A DNA stretch of 64,000 nt from NCBI GenBank assembly GCA_903772945.1, contig CAICTM010000211.1, positions 27,344 to 91,343 of the forward strand, read 5' to 3'. Shown here piece by piece: positions 44,301 through 56,300 of the stretch; within the stretch, counting starts at the first letter, position 1, and each line of letters starts with the position of its first letter. This DNA is from Seminavis robusta. Lineage: Eukaryota; Bacillariophyta; Bacillariophyceae; Naviculales; Naviculaceae. The notes under the pieces are model-generated. The model saw only the letters and a program-made list of their open reading frames with translations, was not told where the DNA came from and did not search any database. A program made the position numbers and the translations under genes.

Positions 44301-47300
44301 TCGAACAGAGTCTTGTTTGGCAAAGACAAGGGAGTTGCTGTTAACACCTATGACAATGCTCAAGCCTTCTGCAAGGCAAAAGGAGGATCCCTTGCTTCCA
44401 GTGCTGATGTCTGTCCCTCAGGGGCACGTACCCTGCCATATTTTGGAGTCCAGGTGGGGGATCAGTGGACCCCTGTCTCTGACCACCACAATGCATGGAT
44501 CCAGGTGGGAACTCATCCTTTGGGCATGCCAACTTGTCAAATTAATTCGGGTCCTGGTTGGGGTTTGACTGGAACATGGGCTCCTGCTTCGAACTACCTT
44601 GTTTGCTCCAGTCGTTGGTTCAAGTTCAATGGATTGAAAGCTCGGGACGTTGGTGCTGCAGATGATGGAACCATCTGGGTGGTACGTGTGCTCATTACTA
44701 CTGATCAGGCAATGTTTCACTTTGTTTCTTATCCCTCATCGTCCTGCTCCTGTTTGCTTACATGCAGATTGGAATGCATGACCATGGCTATCACGGTGGT
44801 TGCTATTCCATCTACCGACACTACCCTTACGAGCGCAGGGATTCCTGGCAACAAATTGGTGGATGTTCCATCAAAGTTTCTGTTGGTAGCAAAGACCATA
44901 TTGTGGTTCTGAACAAGGCTGGAGAAATTAACAAATGGACCTCCAATGGCTGGAACTATGTACCAAGCCCTCCAGCTCGTGATATCAGTATCACCGACGA
45001 CGGAACTATTTGGATGACAGAATTGGTGGCTGGGCAAGATGAAGGTGTTGTCTATCGCAAGCGTCCCACTGATCCTGAGTTTGTGAGGTTTGGAGGTGCT
45101 GGCGACCGCATTTCAGGTACAAGTAATGGCAAAGTCACCCTCTGTACTTCAAATGCAAATCAAAACCTCTTGTGGGTTCATGGTGGTTCTCACTGGTACA
45201 TTGCTGGAAAATGCAATAGTGGCGATGTTTCCATTGGCGATGATGGAATCATCTGGACAACAAACACTGGCTTGGCTCGAAGGTCCAGCTCTACAACAAC
45301 CCATGCTACCACTTGGGACATCCCAGCACAAGACAGGTCTGGAAAAAACATTGCTGCTGTGAACAGAAACGAGTTTCTACTGATTGATTCTAGCTATAAT
45401 CTCTGGCAGTATCGGATACCTTCCTCTGACGATGATTTCACAACACCATCACCAACAGTTGCACCGACTGTTTCTTCTGCCCCATCTTTGGCCCCATCAT
45501 CTTTGCCTAGTGGGGTGCCATCATTATCTCCCTCTGACATGCCGTCCCTGGTCCCAAGTTTGAGTTCTGTTCCCAGTTCACAACCAAGCTTATATCCATC
45601 TACTCCTCCAAGTTCACAACCAAGCTCAAATCCATCTAGTCCGCCCTCATCCAGCCCATCATTGGCTCCTTCTGGTGTGCCCTCTGATTATCCAACCATG
45701 GCTCCAACTATTGCCGCTTTTGCTTCCACTGTGGGTAAGTTCCACTTGTCAAGCTGTCACACTCACATTGCACTGATAAACTGTTACTATGATGATGAGC
45801 TCAACCTTTGCACACATTACGGTCAATTTCAGAGCAACGGTGGCAATCAGATTGGGGGAGCATCAAAATGTTTGGACCTCAGCAAACACATGTGCTGGAT
45901 GGAGGATGGCAATCTGCTGAAGACTTCTGCAATTCTCATGGAGGAGTTTTGGCCTCTCTAGCACAAATTTGCCCGACTGGGACGACTGATGCTGAGCCTG
46001 TGAATGGGATTCAATCCTCAGAAGCTGATCAATGGGCTCCGATTGGAGATGAAGATGGACAATGGGTGAATGTTGGACATAGTACTCAGTACACCAGTTG
46101 TACCAAAGACGGTGGAAGCACTGGCCATGGTCATGATTTGGGCTGGGGGAACTATGTGTATTGTGCCCCAAGCAATTGGTACAAGTTCAGCGGAATCCAG
46201 GTTAATGATGTGGAACAAACTGTTCGAGATGTTGATGCCGCAGAGGATGATACTATTTGGGTGGTACGTTTGTTCTTTAACTATAAAGCTGACAAGCGTT
46301 GGCGTTGCTTGTCGTTCTGGTGGAAATGAGTTCTTTTCCAACTCACCAAATTTGATCCCCCATTTCTTCTTCCTTCCATGACCTGTTTGAGTCAGATTTC
46401 AAACTACGAAGTAATGCCTGACTGTTACAGTATTCATCGCTATGTTGGAGGTAACACTTGGGAAGAAGTCAGAGGATGCGCGAATGGCATTTCAGTTGGC
46501 AGCCGCACAAATATCATTGTGAGAACACAGTTGACTGAATGAAGTCTGTCAATGGCTTTTTCAAATTTTGTGACCTCTGTCTCATTTATGCATTGTTTTA
46601 TTCATTGTCAGGTGACCACCACTGATGGGGAAATTCACCAATGGACTGGGCATGGCTGGACATTGATCTCGAGCCCTCCTGCCAGAGATGCAAGTATCAC
46701 CAAGGATGGCACTATATTTATGACGGAATTGGTGTCCGGACAGGTCATTGGCGATGTCTATCGCAAGGCTCCAACAGATAATGACTTTGTTTTGTTTGGG
46801 GGCAGTGGTGATCGCATTGATGCTTCAGGACCTGACCAACTTGCTATCTGCAACACAATTGATGACAACAAGCTCTGGAGCTATGGCAGTTCCCACTGGT
46901 ATCAAACAGGAACCTGCGACAATGGGGATATAAGTGTTGCTGCCGATGGAACCATCTGGACAACCGGAGTTGCCAGTGGTCAGTCAAGCCCTGGATTACC
47001 CCGTAGGTCGATTTCCATGAGTGCATCAGCTACTACTTGGGACCAGCCTGTGCAGGGCAAGTCTGGTACCAAAATTGCTGGTGTACACGCTGACATGTTT
47101 GTGATGGTTGATGCTGCTGGGACTCTCTGGCAGTACAAGGTCCCAATCATGCCTAGCCAAGCAGGGACGACACCACTGTTCGGACCTAGCCAGACGTCCA
47201 ATGTAAAAACCTACAATCAAGCAAAGGAATTCTGCCAATCCAAAGGAGGATCCCTTGCCTCCAGCACAGACATATGCCCAACTATCGATAATTGGAGCAA

Positions 47301-50300
47301 GCACAATATCAAGGCTCGAGATGTTGGCGCTGCAGATGATGGAACCATTTGGGTGGTACGCGTGTTTGATATATACCATACTTGATCTAGTGAGGGAATC
47401 TCAGCTTTGCTTCCTTGTCCCTCATCTTCCTTCCCCTGTTACTTGTATGCAGATTGGAACACATGACGAAGGCCATCATGTTGGTGGTTGCTATTCCATC
47501 TACCGTCACATTGGTGGGGATTCCTGGGAGCAAATTGACGGATGTGCCAACAAAATTTCAGTCGGGAGCAGCACCAACATTGTCGTGAGAATACAGTAGA
47601 CTGAAGTCTTTGGTTTTACATTTGGTGACCGCTCTCATATATGCATTGTTGAATTTCTTCCAATGTCATTGTTTCAAAGGTTGTGAATAAACTCGGAGAA
47701 GTTATCAAATGGACACCCAATGGTTGGAGTTTGATCACCTCTCCTCCTGCTCGGGATGCCAGTATCACCAAAGATGGAACTATTTGGATGACAGAATTGG
47801 TGGCTGGGCAAGATCATGGTGATGTCTATCGCAGGACGCCAACAGATACTGAGTTTGTGAAGTTGGTTGGAGCAGGAGATCGCATCTCTGGTACAAGCAA
47901 TGGAAGTGCTGTACTTTGTACCACATCTACAAATCAAAATCATCTCTGGAGCCATGGTGGTACCCACTGGTATGTCACTGGAACCTGTGATCATGGCGAT
48001 ATAAGTGTTGCATCTGATGGTACCATCTGGACAACTGGGGTTGGCACTGGCCAAACTCGTCCTGGTTTGCCTCGAAGATCAACAGCTTTTACAGACAAAC
48101 ACACTTCCTGGAGTCCTCCTGTCCAAGGCCACTCTGGTGTGATCATTGATGATGGCGGGAACATTGCTGCTGTGAGCGCCAGAGAGTTCCTTCTGATTGA
48201 TTCTGATCTCAATCTCTGGCATTATGAGGCAGACAAGCCCCACTTTGGTATTCAGCCTGGTGATCAGTGGATTCCAGCGGCTGACTACGAAAATGCATGG
48301 ATTCAGGTGGGGACTCATCCAGGGGGTGCCCCGACTTGCAGTTTTCACCGAGACACACAAAATGGAGTTGATCCTGATTGGGGGATCAAGGATGACAAGA
48401 AGAGCTGGGAATCCAACTACATTTTGTGCAACATGAACAAGTTTGTTTTTGGGCCCAGTGATACGTCCAAGGTGCTTGATTATGACGATGCCAAGCATTT
48501 CTGTGATTTGAAGGGAGGGACCCTTGCCTCTTTTGATGAAATCTGCCCACTTCCTCTTGTGAAACGACCATACTTTGGTGCTGCTGGTGGCGTCCACTGG
48601 ACTCCATTTGGGGACTACCGCAATGGCTGGGTTGAAGTTGGTGGCGATGCTGTGGCTGATATGTGTTCACGACACAGGACAAAGTATGGAGATCCACGAA
48701 TTGGGTTAGGACCAATGTGGGGAGCAGCGGATGACAAGTTGGAAGGCGAAGCAGACTATGTTGTTTGCAAGATGGAGGGGGTTTTCGTCTATGGACCCAG
48801 TGTGACTGCTGATGTCAAGTCGTATGCACAAGCCAAGACATTTTGCGCTGCAAGGCAACTCGTCCTGGCCTCCAGCTCTGATGTCTGCCCCCCAGATGGC
48901 TCAAACAAGCCATACTTTGACATCCAGACAGGGGACCAGTGGACACCAGTCTCAGACTATGACAATGCGTGGGTCCAAGTGGGCACCCATCCAGGCGATG
49001 CCGAAACTTGCGGTTTCCACAGAGATGCACTCAGTGGAGTTGATCCGGATTGGGGCACCAATGATGACAAGAAAGATTGGGAATCCAACTACATTGTCTG
49101 TACCTCTTGGTTTCACAAGCACCGAGAGGCGACAAATACTGACATTAGTGTGGCCAAGGCTGTGTTTGAGCGACGTGAAAAGATCAACAAACTCTTCAGC
49201 ATTCCAGATCATCACCTGCACGGAAGAATAAGCCGAAGCATTGCTCGGTACAAATATCCCGATGGCAAAAACAGGAATTTGTGTGCCTACTCCGAAGACG
49301 GTTACAACTTTCCCTACAAACTGGCATACTACAAGATGTACCCAGAGGAAGGGTCGCTGGAGGTCAAGTACACTGCCAATCTTGAAGAAATGTATGGCAC
49401 TGATGACCTTCAAATCATGAGACCTTTGATTGGAAATGGATACTTTTCTGTTGGTGACATCGTTTGGGATGGAAGAGTTAACACAACAGAGAATGGCACA
49501 GCTGTTTTGGTCCACCAAAAGAAGGCGCTATTGGTGAAAGGAAGCCGTTCTGCACTGAAGAAACCCCTCTACTATCAGAACATCTTCAATGCATCAATTG
49601 GATCCGCACAAGAGTCAGAGGGAGGAGAACTGTACAGTGGTGGATCAGGTGAAACAAACACGGACTTGCTCTCCACCAATGGAACAGAAAACACGGGATC
49701 AGTAGCAATTAACAAACCAACGCTGTGGCATGAGTACGATGGGGTGACAGTTCGAGATGTCGGGGCTGCATATGATGGCACAATCTGGGTGGTGAGTCCT
49801 TTGATGGAATGTCATGTCTGATTGTCTCTGTGTGTTTGTGTCGAAATCTAACCAAGCATTCCCCTGTTTTCTGTTCTGATCAGATTTCGAACTACACCGT
49901 AATGAATGGTTGTTACTCCATCCACCGAAAGCTAGAAGGAGACACCTGGGAGGAAATCAGAGGGTGTGCCACTGGCATCTCAGTTGGAAGCAGCGCAAAC
50001 ATCATCGTTCGAACTGAGGAGGGCGAATTATTCAAGTGGAGCGGTCAAGGCTGGGATTTGATCCCAAGCCCCGCTGCAAGAGATGCAACCATCACTAAGG
50101 ATGGAACGATTTTCTTGACAGAATTGAAAGATGGAACAGACCATGGTGATGTGTGGCGCAAACGTCCATCAGATGATTCTTTTGAGCGCTATCATGGTGG
50201 AGGTGGAGACCGAATCGCTGCTTCGGGGCCGGACAAGGTGGCCCTCTGTAATACAGATTGGCTTTGGAGTCATGGAGGTTCCCACTGGTATACAACTGGA

Positions 50301-53300
50301 GTCTGCAATAATGGAGACATCAGCTTAGCTGCTGATGGAACCATCTGGACAACAGGAGTGGGAGATGGCCAAAATGGTCAAGCAAGTGCTGGATTGGCCC
50401 GCAGGTCTACCATCTCAACAAACATAGCAACCAAGTGGGCCGATCCCATTCAAGGACATTCTGGTGTGAAGATTGCTGCCATGAGTGCTGTAGAGTTTGC
50501 ATTGGTTGATTCGGACAACAAATTATGGCGATATGAGAATCCAGGTCTACGAGTTCCCAACACTGGTAATACTCAAGTTTTTGGGCCACGAGAAACTGGA
50601 TCTATTAACGGCTATGACCAAGCACAGAAGTTTTGTGAAATGAAGGGAGGAACACTTGCTTCCATGTCTGACATTTGTCCCTCCCAAAGGTAAGACACTT
50701 TCTTGTTTCCGATCCAACCACAAACGCCGATCTCAAAATTCTTTGTTCATTGCTACCTCAAATTTTAGCTCAAGCTGGCCTTACTTTGGAATTCAGGATG
50801 GTGAGCAATGGACACCTGTATCAGACTACCACAACGGGTGGATCCAAGTTGGATCACATCCAGTTGTTTCTACTTGCAGTGCCTATAGGAACACCTATGG
50901 AGATCCTGATTGGGGTCTCGATTCCATTGAGAAGAAAGCATGGGAGGCTAACTACATTCTTTGCAACATAAAGATTTTTGTGTATGGACCCCCTGAAACC
51001 GCAGGTGTCCAGAGCTATGATCAAGCACAGGACTTTTGTATTGCAAGGGGGGGTTCACTTCCAGTGAGCTCTGATATTTGTCCCTCAGATGGTTCTGAAC
51101 TTTGGCGGAATGAGTGGGGGGAGATCCACATGTTTGGGCCCAGTGAAACTAGTAGCCTGGCCATCGGATGGTCTACAGCACAAAACTTCTGCAATGCCCA
51201 TGGTGGAACCCTTGCCTCTATCAAGGATATTTGTCCTCCTGATGGTGGTACCAACTCCAAACCAGTCACTGGGATTCAGTCGACAGCTGATGATCAATGG
51301 GCACCTATTTCCGAACGCGAGAATCAATGGGTAAATGTGGGGAGTGGGGGACATCCTACCTGTTATAAGCATGGCGGAAACGTTCCAGAGATCCTCGGCC
51401 AAGGTCGTCATCAAGGATGGGGAAATTATGTGTTCTGTTCTCCCCATCCCAATGGTTGGTTCAAGTACCAAGGCGTTAGTGTTCGAGATGTTGGTGCTGC
51501 AGAGGATGGTACAATATGGGCAGTAAGTGAAGCACATACTAAAGAGTGCCTTAATAGTTTTGATGAATTGGCTGACCCTCTTTGATGCTCCCATGTATGT
51601 GTGTACATGCAGATTGGTACCCACGACTACCATCCTGGCAAAGGCTGCTATGCAATCCATCGGCACACTGGTGGGGATTCCTGGGAGGAAGTAGGTGGAT
51701 GTTCACACAGAATTTCAGTTGGAAGCACTACAAACATAGCGAGTCTGGACTTCCAGGGACACATCCACAAATGGACCTCAAATGGTTGGCAATTTGTCCA
51801 CAGTCCTCCTGCACGCGACATTAGTATCACCAAGGATGGAACTATTTGGATGACAGAGCTCTCGGCAAATAAGTCTGGTGATGTCTATCGAAAACTTCCA
51901 AGTGATGTTGCATTTAGGCATTTTGGAGGAGATGGAGACCGCATTGCTGCTTATGGCCCTGATGTGGTTGCCCTCTGTAACACTGGAGCAGGGAATTTAC
52001 TTTGGGTTTATGGTGGTTCCCACTGGTATCCCTCAGGAACCTGTGGAGATGTTAGCATGGCCAGTGATGGAACAATCTGGACAACAGGAGTTGGAAGTGG
52101 CCAGGCAAGTCCAGGTCTACCGCGCAGATCGCTTACCTCCACTGCAACTGCTACAACTTGGGAAGCTCCTATACAGCGAAGGCCTGGTCTCAACATTGCT
52201 GCTGTGAGTACGGACAAGTTCCTGCTGGTTGATGCTAGCAACAGACTTTGGCACTATGAACTTCCCCCCAAAATTGAGCCAAGGCTTGGATCCCTGAGTG
52301 GTGGAAGTCACTTTGTCCCCTTTGACGACTATCACAATGGTTGGATTGAAATTGGAAGTGACGACCAATCGCCCGTTTGCACCAAAAAAGTGGGTGTGAC
52401 CTCAGAGCCAAACTACATTGTCTGTGACTTTAACAGGGTTGTTTTTGGACAAAGAACATCCAATGTAAAAACCTATGATCAAGCACACCAGTTCTGCAAA
52501 ACAAAAGGAGGGTATCTTGCTTCCAGTGCTGAAATTTGCCCCCCTGATGCGTCTAAAAAAATGTGGCATAAATATGGTGGGATCAAAGTCAGGGATGTTG
52601 GTGCTGCCAATGATGGGACCATTTGGGTGGTATGTGTGCTTGATGGAATCTCCGCTTTGCTTCATTGTCCCTCATCTTCCTGCTCCTGTTGCTTACATGC
52701 AGATTGGAATGCATAACCATGGCTATCACGGTGGTTGCTATTCCATCTACCGTCACACTGGTGGGGATTCCTGGCAACAAATTGGTGGATGTTCCATCAA
52801 AGTTTCTGTTGGTAGCAAAGACCATATTGTGGTTCTGAACAAGGCTGGAGAAATTAACAAATGGATCCTTTATGGCTGGAACCATGTATCAAGCCCACCA
52901 GCTCGTGATATCAGTATCACCGACGACGGAACTATTTGGATGACAGAATTGGTGGCTGGGCAAGATCATGGTTCTGTTTGGCGTAAGCGTCCCACCGATG
53001 CTGCTTTTGTGAAAACAACTGGAGGTGGCGGCGACCGCATTTCTGTTTCCAGTAATGGCGCAGTTGCCCTTTGTAATTCGTCGCCAGCTGACAAGCTGTG
53101 GGTTTACGATGGTTCCAACTGGCATGGAACTGGGGCCTGCAATAATGGCGATGTTTCCATGACCCATGATGGAACAATCTGGACAACGGGAACACCAAAG
53201 GGCCAGGGAAACCCCGGATTGGCCCGCAGGTCCACCTCTACAACACCCTATGCTACCACTTGGGACATCCCTGTGCAGGGCAAGTCGGGTCTTAACATTG

Positions 53301-56300
53301 CTGCTATCAATTCCAGAGAGTTCCTGCTGGTTGATTCCACCAACAATCTCTGGCACTGGTTTGAAGCAGTTGAACCTTATTTTGGAGTTCAGTCAGGCGA
53401 ACAATGGGCACCTGTCTCAGATGATATCAATGCATGGGTACAGGTGGGAGTTCATCCGGCCGGCCAAGGGATAACATGCCAGCTTTATCGAGATGTATTC
53501 AATCATGCTCCTAGCTGGGGTGTCCACCAAAAACACCCCATAATTTGCAACACGAGGATGGATGTTTATGGCCCCTCTGAAACCTCCAATATCAAGTCCT
53601 ATGACCAAGCGAAACAGTTCTGCATAGCTAAAGGAGGATCTCTTGCTTCCAGCGCTGATGTTTGTCCCTTGGGTACAAGCAATGATCCCTACTTTGGTAA
53701 ACCGATTGGTGATGAATGGACTCCTGTGGTAGATTACCACAATGCCTGGATCCAGGTAGGGGTCCATCCAAATGGTGCTCCGACTTGCAGTCTTCACCGA
53801 GATTCAATCAATGGAGTGGATCCCAGTTGGGGTCTTGATGGAAACATGAAGCAATCTTACGAGTCCAACTACATCCTTTGTAAATCCGGAACAGCGCAGA
53901 GCACACTAGTGGCTGCTGCGGACAACAAGTTCCACATGTTTCCGGACCCACTTTCGGATAGTTCAATGGGGTGTGTTGCATTCAAGACGACAGTAAGTTC
54001 CTTTGCTGAGTATTTTTACTTTATCAAAGAAACCAGTTTCACACTCTCTCACTCTCTTTTGACAATTTTCTGTTGTGTGCCTCTACAGGCTAAAATGAAC
54101 CAATCTTTTGGCTTGTCATCTAGAGCCGATCCTGTGCAAGACCCTACCTTGGACTGGTTGTGGGTTGATTTGGGTACAAATTCGGGAGGAGAAACGTGGT
54201 TCATTTCAAACGGTAAATTTCTGAATGTCATTCACCACAGAGACACCAGCTCACCCAACTACAAACCATCATTTCTGGATGGGACACCAAGGGACTTTTG
54301 GGTATGCTCTCTGGCGGAATCAGGTGGACTCTTGTTTGAGATGGGAACGGGCCGAGATCCCTCCAACAAAGCCTCGAGGTTTATTCATGTGCCTCTTCCT
54401 GACACAACACCAGACGTACGACGTTTCTTTGGTTTCAAGTCCGACGGAACCGAAGAGTTGTACAGTGACATTGAGGTCATTGATTTGAATGCAGCACCAG
54501 CACTGGCACCCAATAATGCAGCACGATACCTCCTTGGTGAAATAAGTTCCAACACCACAGCACCAACAAGCTTCCCCGCAGAATCTCCTTTTTCTCTCAA
54601 TTCTACAAATGCAACAAGTAACCCCTCCACTGTTCCATCCAGTGCCCCAACTGTCACTCCGCCTTCTCTTTGGAGACCGATTCCTCCTCCTGGTAAGGAA
54701 ACTTGAAGATCAGCTTTTCCATATTTGATTCCTTTTTGCTTGTTGTTCAATAATTCATCATGTCTTCCATAATGACAGGGTACACATGCCTGGGACATGT
54801 TTGGACCATTGATGACACTGAGCCTTCCACTGATCTTGTCCGATGTATTCAGACTATGTATGTAGAGGCAGTGAAGGATCCAAAGTATCAGTGGGACAGC
54901 CAATCGAATTTTGACTTTGATGAGCTGACTCTGTAAGGACAATTTTGCCATTGTGTGATCGCCCGAAACCGGTGACAGTCGTCTGACCATTGAGTGATTC
55001 TTGCCAGATGGGAGGCCACACAAACAAAAACAACCATCTCTCCGGGCACATTCATTTCGAGGGCTTGCGAGGCTTGTGATGCACCTTTGGAAGAGTTTTA
55101 CGCACTGTAAGGTTGATGTCCATAATGAGCATCTTGGTGTCTGTTGCTTATTTGCAAATCTCACAAATCAGAATGGATCATGTTGAATCTTTAGGAAGAA
55201 GGAGTGCATTGTTGGTCATGGGTCCGTACCGTTCTGTGCCCAACCTGGTACTCCTTGGAAAGTGGAGGTCGTAAATCAAACCAAGATTGATGTTCCATTT
55301 GCCAAGCTCAAACCATGTGGCTTCCAACAAGAAGACAAAAGAATTTACGGCCGGCAAGACAACCCCGATAAAGAGTGGGAAAACTATGCAGTTGAATTGT
55401 ACAACAAGTCTGGATTCGTTGGTTGGAAGCACCTTGGGGCATCAGCAAGACTTGGCAAGCCATATTGTTTGGGCTCTGCTGCTTTTGGCAATTCCTCTTT
55501 GAAGAATGACTTGTTTATGACAGATATCCCAGCTGAAGGCCGAATCATTGAGGAAAGTGTCAAGAACATCACAAAAGGAATAAATGGCAATTTCTTGTCA
55601 ACCAAGATTGATGGCAATTTTGTCTTTCTATTCCCGTGTTCTGAAATAAATCCGGTGGGAGAAATGAAGAAGGAGCTCTCTGATAAGGCTGCTGAAGCAA
55701 GCATGGATGGAAGTGTCGAAAGTGGCCTTGTCAACATCGACGAGCATATGGGAGAAGCAGCGAGGCTCTGTAACCCTGCGGACTTGAAGTGTAAATCAAG
55801 GTCACCATGGAGAGAACCACACATTTGTGGTGAGAAAGAGGAGCCAACGGCATCTGGACAGTGCCGTGCTGTTGACAATTGCTTCTATCAACAGTGCAAA
55901 GGGTACAATGAAGCCGTGTGCACAAAAGATGATGACTGCATTGGGGATTCAAAGTGCCATCAAGAAGGAGATAAAAAAGTTTGTGGAGGGGTACGTCATG
56001 TAAATGATGGTAAATTTCTACTGTGGCATTCCTTACCTGACAACTCTCACGCTGCTGTCTGGGTCTCAAATGGTAGCAACTCAAAATGACAATCAAGGAG
56101 AGTTCTAGGGCCCTGCGACGAGCTGTTCCATATGGAATTGGCCAAGATGGTGTTGGGAAGTATATTGTTCTTGATCAAGGCAGCAGTATACTCTTGGTTG
56201 GTAATATCTGGAAAGCTTTTTCACTGGGCAGCGAATATACCATTACCGAGGGCACCGTAAGATTCAACTTACAAACAAGTGAAAGTCTTTGATGTAATTT

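Noticed and set aside
44682-44767. Open frame running through introns of the giant gene
   Set aside because: The intron (GTACGT to GCAG) reads through without stops, but the translation is unlike any module, and removing it joins GTIWV to the conserved IGMHDHG.
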